Origin: a virus
Reading direction: 5' to 3' (one strand)
IMG/VR virus record: IMGVR_UViG_3300005056_000001
Location: 304,110-368,109 of that record
Length of the DNA stretch: 64,000 nt
Shown: positions 32,813-42,232 of the stretch, piece after piece
Layout of the letters: every line of letters begins with the position of its first letter
Numbering within the stretch: position 1 is the first letter of the stretch
Notes under the pieces: generated by a model
Told to the model about the DNA's origin: nothing
Databases searched by the model: none
Seen by the model: only the letters and a program-made list of their open reading frames with translations
Translations under genes and position numbers: made by a program

Positions 32813-32844
32813 AAAAAATGCGCTTCGATTGGAGCGCATTTTTT
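32813..32844. terminator. Bidirectional terminator
   Basis: AAAAAATGCGCT and AGCGCATTTTTT form a perfect 12-bp stem with an 8-nt loop, between convergent genes ending at 32811 (+) and 32855 (-). Confidence 0.85.
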
Positions 32845-32854
32845 GTGGGGGTTA

Positions 32855-33100
32855 CTAACCAAAATATGTATAAAGGCTGTATAGTGATAATGAGACCGTG
32901 TACACTCCCACCATAAAATTATTTCGGATATTTATCTTGCGCTGTCTTTTATATTCCGAAAGCGCAAAGTAAATTTTTTCGCCCATGATGTCATATGCCT
33001 CTGACATACCCTGTTGTTTTTGGGAGGCTTTATTTTTTTTGTGCGATTCCTTGCGTGTGTATTCAAGGGCTTCCTTTAGTAGGTGTATTGTGTTGTTCAT
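32855..33100 (-). CDS. Small protein with C-terminal TM
   Basis: 81 aa from the ATG at 33100; an upstream ATG at 33130 adds ten residues. Helical, Lys-rich, with a hydrophobic C-terminus (FMVGVYTVSLSLYSLYTY) that suggests tail anchoring. Function unknown. Confidence 0.6.
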   Translation of the reverse strand: MNNTIHLLKEALEYTRKESHKKNKASQKQQGMSEAYDIMGEKIYFALSEYKRQRKINIRNNFMVGVYTVSLSLYSLYTYFG

Positions 33101-33250
33101 AATGTTTTTGTTTTTGGGTTGTTGAAGCATGTATTGGTTGTTGATTCGTATATTTCTAGTTATTTAATAACGTGTTTATTGTACAATTTAATTATTAGTA
33201 CTATATTACATTGACCAATTGTCAATAATAATGAAAAAATACAACCAACA

Positions 33251-34567
33251 ATGAAAAAAATAGGATTTGCCTCAAAAACATATTCGATTTGGGAGCTCAC
33301 AACAGAGGATAATCTAACAACCTATACATTTAACAACAACCTGTCCAAGAAGGAAGATTTGGCACTCAAAAAGGCTAGGGGCATGGGCGTTAATTCGCTA
33401 GATATCCACAAGGAGTTATACGGGATGAGAAAAACATTCAAAAAGTCAACAAATCCGACGGGTTCTTGTTTGGAGCAGCAGTTTAATTTTGGCAAACACG
33501 AGGGAAAGAGTATCGAAAAGTGTAAGGATGTTCTGTTTATGGTTTGGTTTCTGTCTCATTCAAACACGAACGAACGAAAAGATATTGTAGTCAATCGAGT
33601 TTGTGAGTTGGATGAGAGTTACATGATACACAACCAAGAACTCAGAACCAAGGCCGATGTAGAGTTTGAGTTGGAGTCGGCACGTGCGATCGAGTATATC
33701 AAGCTACAATCATCCCCTTTTGTTGTGACACCATTGTCGCATATTGAAAATTGTCAAATACTCATTCAGACCAAGCAAGGGAAAGTGCGTGTGTCCTGTA
33801 CCAATCCTGTTAAATGTGTCTCGATCAAGGGGGTTAATTGTAATATCCCGCTGATAAATGGCAAGGGATATGTTGTAAAGGATAAAAAGTGTTTTATCCG
33901 TGTAGAGACCATTGGGAGTGTTCTGACGATCACAGGGTTGTCGTTGGGAAGCACTCCCGAGGAAGCCTTGGAGGATTTTTATGCATTGGATGTATCCAAT
34001 ATGTCTGACAGATTTTATAGGGCCGCAAGGAGGGTTAAATTGGAACTCGATAATATTTCATTGGACATGGATGTTGTTGTGCATGATGCAATCGAGTGTG
34101 ATTGGACAGATAACGAAATATGCGATTGGGTCACGGGTCAGGTGGCTGACATAGAATCAAAGCAGCGATCCGTTGTTGATTATGACAAGGCACGAGGGAT
34201 TATTAATGAGGTTTTAGACGAGTTGTGTGTGGTTGGTGGGCATTTGTATAACATGGACAATGAAGTGTCCTATGTAGCCGAAAAAAGAATGAACAAGGAA
34301 GATTACACAAATCACATATTGGATTTACTAGAGGTCGGGTACATGATTGACACAACAAAGAATCCTAAATTTGTCCAATACAGGGAGGATTCTATAGGGT
34401 ACCTAGCCAAAAAAGAGTACAACGAATCTAGGTATGATAAAAGCGATTGGGAGAAATACATATTACACTGTGCCGAAAAGCAATTGGATATGTATACATT
34501 TACGGCCATGATTGACGGTTATGAAGTTCAATTTATACAAAAGATTCCTGTGGTTGATTCCTTGTAG
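33251..34567 (+). CDS. Unknown protein with FGKHEGK motif, 438 aa
   Basis: Residues about 77-104 (FNFGKHEGKSIEKCKDVLFM) resemble the small FGKxKGxxI domain found at the C-terminus of exonuclease X-like proteins; no exonuclease motifs are seen. The remainder is alpha/beta and unrecognised. Preceded by an AT-rich region with a TTG and a TTACATTG about 24 bp apart, a weak promoter candidate. A nucleic-acid role is only a guess. Confidence 0.65.
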   Translation: MKKIGFASKTYSIWELTTEDNLTTYTFNNNLSKKEDLALKKARGMGVNSLDIHKELYGMRKTFKKSTNPTGSCLEQQFNFGKHEGKSIEKCKDVLFMVWFLSHSNTNERKDIVVNRVCELDESYMIHNQELRTKADVEFELESARAIEYIKLQSSPFVVTPLSHIENCQILIQTKQGKVRVSCTNPVKCVSIKGVNCNIPLINGKGYVVKDKKCFIRVETIGSVLTITGLSLGSTPEEALEDFYALDVSNMSDRFYRAARRVKLELDNISLDMDVVVHDAIECDWTDNEICDWVTGQVADIESKQRSVVDYDKARGIINEVLDELCVVGGHLYNMDNEVSYVAEKRMNKEDYTNHILDLLEVGYMIDTTKNPKFVQYREDSIGYLAKKEYNESRYDKSDWEKYILHCAEKQLDMYTFTAMIDGYEVQFIQKIPVVDSL

Positions 34568-34593
34568 TTCTTGACCATATTGTCATAAATCTA

Positions 34594-34622
34594 GGACATT
34601 GCAACCTTTGGTGGTAGTGTCC
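34594..34622 (+). terminator. Imperfect terminator hairpin
   Basis: GGACATTGCAACC and GGTGGTAGTGTCC pair with a few mismatches around a 3-nt loop and are followed by five T. Located 27 bp after the 438-aa gene. Confidence 0.5.
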
Positions 34623-34664
34623 TTTTTGCTTGTGTCCCTCAGTGATCCCTTTATATTATTTGGG

Positions 34665-34871
34665 TTAAACCCTCCACCAATTCTTTACCAAGTCAATTTG
34701 TTGATAAACAGGAATCATGAACTCCTCCAACATCAGGATAAACATGGCTGTTGTCGGGTTCGTGAAGGCACGCTTGGGAAGTCCATTTGTTAATAGACCC
34801 TTTGTCCAATCGGTTTCACGATTACACTTATTGTTCTCAAGGTGATTGTATTTGGTCTTTATGCGGCTCAT
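34665..34871 (-). CDS. Small unknown protein
   Basis: 68 aa from the ATG at 34871 (MSRIKTKYNHLENN). Ends in an aromatic/hydrophobic helix (VYQQIDLVKNWWRV). It follows the broken gene at 34889-35133 in the same leftward unit. No recognised family. Confidence 0.55.
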   Translation of the reverse strand: MSRIKTKYNHLENNKCNRETDWTKGLLTNGLPKRAFTNPTTAMFILMLEEFMIPVYQQIDLVKNWWRV

Positions 34872-34888
34872 GTTTTTACAATATGTAC

Positions 34889-35133
34889 CTAATTCACAAA
34901 GCAAATCTCTTTACAGCAAACAGTGGTTCTGTTGTCACCCTCGGTAACTATATACACGCCGCCTAGCCAATGTGGGGTTGTGGGACTGTTTGGTTTGAAT
35001 TCGACATTTACATTTTTGCCTTCTTTTTGTCCATTATATTTTTTAATGGCAAATATTACACCATCAACGGTTCAAACCAAGGGTGTAGGGTCATGCTTGT
35101 TAATTCTCCAAACTGTACCAATGTCTTTTTCAT
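34889..35133 (-). pseudogene. Decayed small gene: frameshift plus in-frame TGA
   Basis: From the ATG at 35133, adding one A to the poly-A run gives MKKDIGTVWRINKHDPTPLV, then TGA, then in the same frame TVDGVIFAIKKYNGQ and continuing through PHWLGGVYIVTEGDN to a TAG at 34889. As written, the ATG frame stops after 25 codons. Two lesions make the ~80-codon gene non-functional, unless they are sequencing errors. Confidence 0.65.
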
Positions 35134-35228
35134 GATTTTTTTATTTGTATGTATAATTATTATATACCAAAAAATGTAATATTCTCTGACTTTGCCATGT
35201 CACAAAAACAACAAAATGCTTACTTTTA

Positions 35229-35271
35229 AAAACTTACGATTTGCGGGAAATATACACAAATCGTAAGTTTT
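35229..35271. repeat. Perfect 15-bp inverted repeat
   Basis: AAAACTTACGATTTG (35229-35243) and CAAATCGTAAGTTTT (35257-35271) are separated by 13 nt. It stands in the largest gene-free stretch of the window and could be a regulator site, a terminator-like hairpin or part of a replication origin. Confidence 0.75.
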
Positions 35272-35701
35272 CGTCCTAAAAGTACATTTTTCGGGGCTTA
35301 TATATAAAAAAATAGTATGCTTACTGTTACTAGGGTTTTTGGTCGAAAAGCCTAATAACAGCTATACCACCCTAGCCCTTTAAACATCGAGTGTTCAGCC
35401 TGTTTTTATTTTGGATGTTTTGACACCAAATATAACGATAAATACCCGATTATACTAATATTTCTTCCAAAAACCTTAAAATATTGTCAAATGATAATAA
35501 TATAAATATGTTATGCTATATATTTTCCATTTCATTTCGGGTTGTTGTTACATTTTTTTCGCTTGATGCTAGTATATATCGTTGTTCTAGCCGAAAAATA
35601 AAACAGGCTAAAATAGTGTCTGCCTAGTAAACCTAAAACATTCTTAATAGACATTATTTTTTGTCACATAAACGTTGAGATTTATATAACGTTAATTGTG
35701 T
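35272..35701. other. AT-rich non-coding region upstream of helicase
   Basis: No open frame of useful length is seen on either strand. The sequence is very AT-rich with several short palindromes (for example AACGTT twice near 35672-35691). It may hold promoters for the helicase operon and, with the adjacent inverted repeat, is a candidate replication origin. Confidence 0.4.
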
Positions 35702-37477
35702 ATGATAATTAGAGTAATAAATAAAGAAAGGGCAAGGATTGTCCAAGCCAACAAGCAGGATGTAAAATACCTAAAGGCTAGACTAGTTGCCGAAAAGTAT
35801 CAACCACGCAAGGGTGGTGGCTTTATGGGAATCGAGTCTGCTATTGAGGATATGAGGTATATCCCTTGTACCCTACTGAAAAGGCTAAAAGGGATTCCGA
35901 ACCTAAAGATCGAGAATGCCTCCTTGCTTTATAATCCTGTGCCAAAACCAAGAATAAGCGAGGGTCTTGAATCTTTTGGTATGGAATATCCACCATACCG
36001 TTGGCAGTTGCACACCATACATATGATGCTCAGCCTACCCTTTGGACAATTCGACCTGTCCATGAATGCAGGCAAGAGTTATATTAATTATTTGTTTACT
36101 CTAATCAGGGCCATGAAGGGGTACAAAACTCTTGTTGTGGTACCAATGAAGACTTTGGCCATACAAATGTTTAAGGACTTTAAAGGACACTCTGAACACC
36201 TCAACCAAGCTACACTCGACCAAATAGAAGGAGGGTATGACACGGATGTGATATATTACAACTCTAGGCGTGTTGACAGCAATATAATTATAGGGAATGC
36301 GGCATCGCTTGGAAGGATGTGTGCCAAGGACAAGAACGGGAATTACCTCAAGCCCGAACACAAAGAATTTTTTGAGAGTATCGACTATGTAATTTTTGAT
36401 GAGTGTCATAGCCTTGTTAGTGACACCTACTACAAAAACGATAGTGGGTATCTGAAGGTCTTAAAATGTTGCAAAAACATAAAGGGCAAGTATGGCTATA
36501 CAGGAACCACACAGGACGAGGAAGAAGACCCGATTAAAAAACTTTTGGTCGAGAAGTATATAGGTTGTGTGGTGTACAAGGTGCCCGCCAAAGAATTGGA
36601 GGAGGCAGGGCAGTCCGCAACACCAAAATATCATTCGCATGTCATCGAGGTTTCGCAGGAAGCAACCGAACATTTCCATAAGAAATTAAATGAGTATGGC
36701 GACATGGTCAGAAAGGGTCGTGTGGCCCGCTGTATAAATGTTGATAATTTTATCGACACGGTGCCAAATAATATTGCCAAGAAAAAAATCTATGATAAAA
36801 AGTATTGGCTAACAGGAAACCCGACCACGCTAAAGAATATCGAAAAATCAAAACCCAAGAAGAATGTTGATTTCAAAATCTTGAAATACACAGAAACTAT
36901 TGCATTTAATTATAGCAAGCTATATTGGGGGACAAGCAAACTATACCGCAATACTGTCTTGTCAAACATTCTTTCGCACCCTCCCAAAGAAAATCAATTA
37001 GTCTTTGTTGACAACCTAAAAGACCTACATCGTCTTGGTGAACTATTGTCAGAAAAGGGCAGGGATGTCATTAAATTCTATGGGGACGTAAAGGATGCCG
37101 AGCGTGTTGCGTTAATGGAACGAATGGAAGAAGGCGAGGGTCTTATTTTGGTGGCCATGTATCAGGTTATGGCCATTGGTGTTTCTATTAAAAAAATACA
37201 CAGGTTGCATTATTACTCGTCATGTAAACGTGCCCTTCGATTTATGCAGTCGTTTGGGCGAATAATTCGAAAACATCCGACCATCCCTATTGTACATATA
37301 CATGATTGGAGTTTAAAATTATGGGTGGAGCCGACCAATCGAAAACCCGTCAAAGAAACCAAGTCCAACACCAAAAAATTTGGTTACTTATACAACCATT
37401 TAATTCATAGATTACACACACTACAGAAAAGATTGGGTTACGGTTATGACCGTATTGTCCATAAAACTGATACATAA
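35702..37477 (+). CDS. uvsW: UvsW-like superfamily 2 helicase
   Basis: 591 aa from the ATG at 35702. Motifs in order: YPPYRWQLHTI (Q-like), MNAGKS (Walker A, about residues 121-126), FDECHS (motif II), GYTGT (motif III), LVAMYQVMAIGVSIKKIH (motif V), QSFGRIIRKH (motif VI). The C-terminus (KSNTKKFGYLYNHLIHRL) matches the tail of phage T4 UvsW as I remember it. UvsW unwinds R-loops and branched DNA, shifting replication from origin- to recombination-dependent mode. Follows the non-coding region at 35.3-35.7 kb. Confidence 0.85.
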   Translation: MIIRVINKERARIVQANKQDVKYLKARLVAEKYQPRKGGGFMGIESAIEDMRYIPCTLLKRLKGIPNLKIENASLLYNPVPKPRISEGLESFGMEYPPYRWQLHTIHMMLSLPFGQFDLSMNAGKSYINYLFTLIRAMKGYKTLVVVPMKTLAIQMFKDFKGHSEHLNQATLDQIEGGYDTDVIYYNSRRVDSNIIIGNAASLGRMCAKDKNGNYLKPEHKEFFESIDYVIFDECHSLVSDTYYKNDSGYLKVLKCCKNIKGKYGYTGTTQDEEEDPIKKLLVEKYIGCVVYKVPAKELEEAGQSATPKYHSHVIEVSQEATEHFHKKLNEYGDMVRKGRVARCINVDNFIDTVPNNIAKKKIYDKKYWLTGNPTTLKNIEKSKPKKNVDFKILKYTETIAFNYSKLYWGTSKLYRNTVLSNILSHPPKENQLVFVDNLKDLHRLGELLSEKGRDVIKFYGDVKDAERVALMERMEEGEGLILVAMYQVMAIGVSIKKIHRLHYYSSCKRALRFMQSFGRIIRKHPTIPIVHIHDWSLKLWVEPTNRKPVKETKSNTKKFGYLYNHLIHRLHTLQKRLGYGYDRIVHKTDT

Positions 37478-37500
37478 ATTAAAAAATAACCCAAAAAAAA

Positions 37501-37956
37501 ATGATACGAAAAAATAACGGAAAGCAAAGACTGAACGAATTGACAAATGCATTTTACAATGCCCCACAAGGCATTGAGGTGAACAACGATAAGGTTACCG
37601 TCAGTAATTACTCGACACCCGCAAATGTGGATTTCATGGAGACCAATGAGATTAGGCGTGTCGAAAAAATACTTTCGAACGAGGTTCCCATAGAAACATT
37701 GATTGTTAAGTCCTCCGAGATTAGGCACAATGTTGTCAAGAAGGCTATGGGTGTAACCACAACACTAAACGTGGCCCAAATTTTTGAGATAATCACCGAC
37801 ATTATAGGTTTGGATCAAAAGGATTATACAACCTTTTTTAATGGTCTTGAACCCGAATCCAAGGATTTTTTCATCAATGGTCTCAAAAAATTAAGTTTGG
37901 GCAAAAAAGTAAACGACATGTTGGAAAACGAACCCAATAACACACAATTAGCATGA
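37501..37956 (+). CDS. Unknown protein, helicase operon
   Basis: 151 aa, 23 bp after the helicase; coupled to the next gene by an ATGA overlap (37953-37956). Helical with acidic C-terminus. No recognised family; possibly a small virion-assembly protein given its neighbours. Confidence 0.65.
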   Translation: MIRKNNGKQRLNELTNAFYNAPQGIEVNNDKVTVSNYSTPANVDFMETNEIRRVEKILSNEVPIETLIVKSSEIRHNVVKKAMGVTTTLNVAQIFEIITDIIGLDQKDYTTFFNGLEPESKDFFINGLKKLSLGKKVNDMLENEPNNTQLA

Positions 37957-38720
37957 ACAAATTAAATCTCATACAGAATTGTGTCACTGTTGCCATAAAC
38001 ACGATTGCAAACCATGTGATGTTTTATACTAGGTACCTAGAAAAAAAACATTTTCCTGTATACATAAGAAGTACAGGAGACAAGGTTTGGCTGTCGAAGG
38101 ATTACGGAGTCAACGAAGCCCAAGAATATAAATTGGAACAAGTGCCTCGCTGTGTGATGTCAATAACCAATGTGGAGTTTCCTGAAAGCAAACGAAGCCT
38201 AGGAAGACAGGACAGCTTCTATAAGTTAGAAGTTGCAGAGATGGCATCAAAAAAGGCCCGATCCATGAAAGTTGTGGGTTATGAAATTGAAATTAAGGTA
38301 CAATTTGTACTTCCTGATTTTTTACACCTAATCTCTTTTGTTGAATTCCTTCAGGAGGCTTTTATAGACCCCAATATTCCAATCTCGTTTCAGGCAGACG
38401 GAATGACCAATAATGCCGTTATGTATATTGATACAACATCACCCGACATGGACTTAAATATTGTGGACGGTTTTGAGCAAACAGACCTATACCCCACACT
38501 AGAAACCACCATAAAAATAATAGGCAATAAGGCGAATTTCGGAATGTACAAGCTTTCAAATGGCGGACACGGATACGACGGATACAATCCTGATGCCGTA
38601 ACAGATTTCGTTGAAAGTAATGATTTGGATGCCGATAAGGTAATAACCAAGGTTACCGTGAACACAACAATCGAGGAGAACGACGGTACTATCGGAACAG
38701 ACAGCTACAATGTAACCTAA
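37953..38720 (+). CDS. Probable virion protein (tail/neck)
   Basis: 255 aa. N-terminal helix, then a beta-rich domain (DKVWLSKDYGVN, VVGYEIEIKVQFVLPDFLHLI) and a central EFLQEAFIDPNIPISFQA. This layout resembles tail-completion or neck proteins of myoviruses, but homology is not demonstrated. Translationally coupled to the gene before it. Confidence 0.5.
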   Translation: MNKLNLIQNCVTVAINTIANHVMFYTRYLEKKHFPVYIRSTGDKVWLSKDYGVNEAQEYKLEQVPRCVMSITNVEFPESKRSLGRQDSFYKLEVAEMASKKARSMKVVGYEIEIKVQFVLPDFLHLISFVEFLQEAFIDPNIPISFQADGMTNNAVMYIDTTSPDMDLNIVDGFEQTDLYPTLETTIKIIGNKANFGMYKLSNGGHGYDGYNPDAVTDFVESNDLDADKVITKVTVNTTIEENDGTIGTDSYNVT

Positions 38721-38730
38721 AATAAATCAT

Positions 38731-39387
38731 ATGACTTCGCATACAAGGAAAAATAGACTAATGGAAAAGAAGGTAAAAACTAATAGTGTAACGCCACAGA
38801 TACATGTACCTTCCGATGTGGATATTTGGGTACATGACATTGTTATGGGACACAGCAAGGTTAGTATGCGAAGTCTCATTTATAAATTTTTTCCGATAGG
38901 GATTTTACTTTGGTACAAGGCAAATCAAACATACAAAAAAGAACACGAGACCCTGATGCGAATAATCAATGAAAACGATGTGTTGGCAACAACCTTGGAA
39001 ACGTACAAGGCAGAGCATGATGGTAAGATATTGTATCTTTACCATTATGCATCCGACTCGATGTTACAATGGACTGATCAACGTGTTGTTAATTACGTCA
39101 AGTCATTCATGCACGACGAGGTCTATAAACACTTTAAGGAATATGGTGGCGGTACAATGTTTGCAGAAGACATAAGTTTGATTGCCTACAAAATACCCTT
39201 GGATAATGTCGAATTGAAAGATATTAGGGGGTATGCCCAATCTGATGAGGTTCGAAAGATAGTCGTGAAGGTGTACCCCACGTATTTAGGCACACCCGAG
39301 GCGATTATGAAGATCACACAGCAATCCATGGCGATATTCGTTGTTGTGCTATCCATGATAATACTAGGAGTAGTATTTTTAGTGTGA
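38731..39387 (+). CDS. Tail-anchored membrane protein
   Basis: 218 aa. Mostly soluble with a hydrophobic C-terminus (AIFVVVLSMIILGVVFLV, last ~20 residues), and a shorter hydrophobic patch near residues 46-60. A second ATG at 38761 is an alternative start. Its 3' end overlaps the leftward gene at 39379 by 9 bp. Confidence 0.6.
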   Translation: MTSHTRKNRLMEKKVKTNSVTPQIHVPSDVDIWVHDIVMGHSKVSMRSLIYKFFPIGILLWYKANQTYKKEHETLMRIINENDVLATTLETYKAEHDGKILYLYHYASDSMLQWTDQRVVNYVKSFMHDEVYKHFKEYGGGTMFAEDISLIAYKIPLDNVELKDIRGYAQSDEVRKIVVKVYPTYLGTPEAIMKITQQSMAIFVVVLSMIILGVVFLV

Positions 39388-40434
39388 TTGTAATAGTGTG
39401 TTTTTATATATTTGAACAACACTATTACCCCCTGATGTGGTTTTTAATTTGGACGGAAACTCTTTGCGTTCTTGAAAAAACGGCACAAACTTGTCTGTCG
39501 GAAAATTAATTTGCACAATATCGTTTACGTCACGTGTGTTACCGTCTTCCATGACGTATGTACCCTTTTTCTTGTGTGTAATATAAACCTCTTTTTGGGT
39601 AAATATAGTTTTCCTCTTCTTGGTTTCTGTTATGGTTATTTCTACCTTGTCGCCAACCGTTATTGGGTGGGCATTGTCATTCCTTAAAACGATAACATTC
39701 TTAAAAAAGTAGAATGTGTTGTTAATATCCATTGGCTCAAAAAACGCCACGATTTGTTTTGTGTCGTGTGTTGCCAATTTCACCAAGTCAACAACCAAGT
39801 CTAGATTACACCTACCGTCTGTCATCGAATATATATCACCCCTTAAAACACGTGTTCGTGCCCTGTCTGTAATTTTTAATATCTCGTGTACCTTGTTATA
39901 TTCATAGGCACTAGAGGCAACTATTATGTTTTCGGCCAATACAGGAAAACCGAAAGACTTCCATGTTTTGTATGTGAAAATTGTACAATATTCGGTCAAT
40001 TTGAATATTTCTGATATGTATTTTGTATACCCACCAATAATTGATTTCGGGATATGATAAACAAAGTCTTTATCAAATGACGTGACCAAGAACATTGAAC
40101 AATTTTTCTTGTTGTGCATGTACTTTTTCGTCTTGTTTTTAATGGCCTTATATTTGCCAATAACAAGCTCGGATATGAACTCGCTTGTGTATATTCTGCC
40201 GTTGTGGTTGTCAACATAAAGCTTGCCATTATCATCACACTTAATTACGTCGTCCACCAACAATATTGTCCCTAGCGGTTGATCGCACATAACGACCTCG
40301 ATGTCTGTGCCTTTTTTCTTGGTAGATTTTGTTTTTGTAATTACCAATTTGTCCCCAACCTTTAATACAGTAGATTTTGTTTTTTTATACCAAAAATTTT
40401 TATCCTTGATGTAATAGTATTTAAGTTGTTTCAT
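39379..40434 (-). CDS. Unknown Lys-rich protein, 351 aa
   Basis: Basic and beta-rich with repeated small-barrel-like segments (VGDKLVITKTKS, VGDKVEITITETKK, KKKGTYVMEDGN), which suggests two or more KOW/SH3-type modules. No recognised family. Preceded by the terminator at 40451-40483. Confidence 0.65.
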   Translation of the reverse strand: MKQLKYYYIKDKNFWYKKTKSTVLKVGDKLVITKTKSTKKKGTDIEVVMCDQPLGTILLVDDVIKCDDNGKLYVDNHNGRIYTSEFISELVIGKYKAIKNKTKKYMHNKKNCSMFLVTSFDKDFVYHIPKSIIGGYTKYISEIFKLTEYCTIFTYKTWKSFGFPVLAENIIVASSAYEYNKVHEILKITDRARTRVLRGDIYSMTDGRCNLDLVVDLVKLATHDTKQIVAFFEPMDINNTFYFFKNVIVLRNDNAHPITVGDKVEITITETKKRKTIFTQKEVYITHKKKGTYVMEDGNTRDVNDIVQINFPTDKFVPFFQERKEFPSKLKTTSGGNSVVQIYKNTLLQSH

Positions 40435-40450
40435 ATATTAATATTTATAT

Positions 40451-40483
40451 AAAGAAATGGCACCGTTAAGGTGCCATTTCTTT
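40451..40483 (-). terminator. Terminator after the 338-aa gene
   Basis: AAAGAAATGGCACC and GGTGCCATTTCTTT form a perfect 14-bp stem with a 5-nt loop, flanked by T-rich and A-rich sequence. Confidence 0.85.
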
Positions 40484-40507
40484 TGTATTTATATAAAGGG
40501 TTATGGT

Positions 40508-41524
40508 TTACATAGAGGTATCAATCGCCTCCAACTCTTCAATCTCTAAGACTATTGTCTTGAGCGTTTTTCGCTTTGTAATCCACGATGTGTCAACCCC
40601 TGCATCCTTGAGCTCTGTGCGTAGCTTGTCACGTTTTAGCTTTATGTCTGCCAATTGATTTTGAGTTTGTTTGTTGATTTGGTGCTCCGATACCTCCTTG
40701 GCAATACTGTCTAAAGAGACTTCGCCTTTTTTCCCACTAGCCTTTGCTGCTTCTGCAAGTGATTTCTGTGCGGCCTCGGTAGAAACCTTGTCGTCATAAA
40801 GCTTGCCTGCCTGCTTAATTCCCGTTTGGATTTGGTAAATCGAAATGTTGGTAGACTGAAAATATCTCATCCACTGAAAGAATGTTTCGAGTGTACTGTC
40901 AGACATTTCCCAATGCGAAACAAGTATTTGCATTGTTTGAAAGTCCAACCAATCCAAATAAATTAAGCCATTGTGTTTTGGTTCCTTGTTTCCTGTTGTT
41001 TTGAAGAAAACATCAACACCCTCCATTGCTTCCAACTCTGTTCGAAGTTTTGAAAGTTCTTGTGGGTTGGCAGAACTAACCACATAGTAATACGACTCCA
41101 CACCCTCAACCTCAAGGTTGCCAAAGCAATTACCATCAACAGTGTTAGACTTAAACAAACCCTCCTTGATTAGGTTCCTGTCAGACATCACAGTCATAGA
41201 ACGACCCATGATTTTTTCCTTGAGCTTGTATACACCCTCAACATTGGCAATAGTCAAACCCTTGATCGTCTTTCCAATTTGATTCAGAATTTGATTCACA
41301 ATCGTTTTTGCATGATTATGAATAGGGATTCTCATCTCATACAATTGTTTTTCATATTCTGCCTGCTTAACAAGCAATTCAGGGATTGTGTGTTCATGGA
41401 GCGGTTTCACCATACGAAAGTCTGACGTTTCCATTTCTAATGGGATATCATCCGTTTTTCGCACTTCTACATTTTTTGTCGGGATTTTTATCTCTTCTGC
41501 CATTGGAGCTTTAGTATCTTCCAT
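40508..41524 (-). CDS. Unknown protein, 338 aa, coiled-coil C-terminus
   Basis: Charged N-terminus, an alpha/beta middle, then from about residue 255 a long helix with KASGKKGEVSLDSIAKEV and LADIKLKRDKLRTELKDAG. Shape fits a structural or scaffold protein; no motif proves it. Upstream (41525-41700) is AT-rich non-coding with a possible leftward promoter (TTG, 17 bp, TAACTTTT). Confidence 0.6.
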   Translation of the reverse strand: MEDTKAPMAEEIKIPTKNVEVRKTDDIPLEMETSDFRMVKPLHEHTIPELLVKQAEYEKQLYEMRIPIHNHAKTIVNQILNQIGKTIKGLTIANVEGVYKLKEKIMGRSMTVMSDRNLIKEGLFKSNTVDGNCFGNLEVEGVESYYYVVSSANPQELSKLRTELEAMEGVDVFFKTTGNKEPKHNGLIYLDWLDFQTMQILVSHWEMSDSTLETFFQWMRYFQSTNISIYQIQTGIKQAGKLYDDKVSTEAAQKSLAEAAKASGKKGEVSLDSIAKEVSEHQINKQTQNQLADIKLKRDKLRTELKDAGVDTSWITKRKTLKTIVLEIEELEAIDTSM

Positions 41525-41700
41525 TCTATCTATAACTATTTTTATGATTAATATTTAATTCTTGCTATGGTAACGTTAAAAAAATTAGGTTGTTTATAGT
41601 TTGTAATCAAAAAAGTTATATTTTTTTGGTTCTAGCAATGAGTCATAATCGTGTGTATCCTGTATAATTTAAATAAGGTCAAGAATAATATTATAATTAT

Positions 41701-41730
41701 TTGTTTATGTTATTTTTTTGTCTATCTTTA
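41701..41730 (+). promoter_or_regulatory. Promoter candidate for exported protein
   Basis: TTG (41701-41703), 19 bp, TATCTTTA (41723-41730), one base off TAnnTTTG, 38 bp before the ATG at 41769. Confidence 0.5.
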
Positions 41731-41768
41731 AATACGCCAATAAGGTATCACATTTTAAAATGTTAGAC

Positions 41769-42122
41769 ATGAAAAGGTTAATGATCACAATCGCAATGCT
41801 AGGCACTCAATTATTATATGCCCAAACCTACACTTTCGACAGAATTGTAGAGAAACAGCAGTACATGACAGGGACACTACCCGTTTCCGACACGATGATA
41901 AACGGGGCTATCATATTGGACGGTGTAACCTTAACAATAACGACCGAAAATCGTGTGAACATTGTAATACATCCTGTAATACTAATGGATTTTGACCAAG
42001 AAACAGGCCTACAGTCGTACTTTAACAATGGAAATATGTATTTTCTTAACCTAGAGTCCGAAGAATTTATTGTGGTAAAAATTGGATACCGAACCGTATA
42101 TAACATAACATGGGGTCTGTAA
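41769..42122 (+). CDS. Exported protein with signal peptide
   Basis: 117 aa from the ATG at 41769; in-frame start codons as far as 41718 would bury the signal. MKRLMITIAMLGTQLLYA is a typical Bacteroidota Sec signal with likely cleavage before QTYTF. The mature ~99 residues are beta-rich without cysteines. A periplasmic or surface role, such as altering the envelope or superinfection exclusion, is inference. Confidence 0.75.
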   Translation: MKRLMITIAMLGTQLLYAQTYTFDRIVEKQQYMTGTLPVSDTMINGAIILDGVTLTITTENRVNIVIHPVILMDFDQETGLQSYFNNGNMYFLNLESEEFIVVKIGYRTVYNITWGL

Positions 42123-42169
42123 CCAAGTATCCCGTATAAAGAATAAATCCAAAATTAATTGTGTATACC

Positions 42170-42201
42170 TTGGGGAAGTGAAATATTTTGTTGTATATTT
42201 G
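42170..42201 (+). promoter_or_regulatory. Bacteroidota-type promoter
   Basis: TTG (42170-42172), 21 bp, TATATTTG (42194-42201), exact to TAnnTTTG, 31 bp before the ATG at 42233. Starts the rightward small-gene operon. Confidence 0.75.
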
Positions 42202-42232
42202 TGACAAGGTTAATTCAAACTAAAAAATAAAA

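Noticed and set aside
34889-35133. Alternative genetic code (TGA or TAA read through)
   Set aside because: TAA, TGA and TAG all end normal genes in this window, and the two interrupted genes use different stops, so decay or sequence error is simpler.
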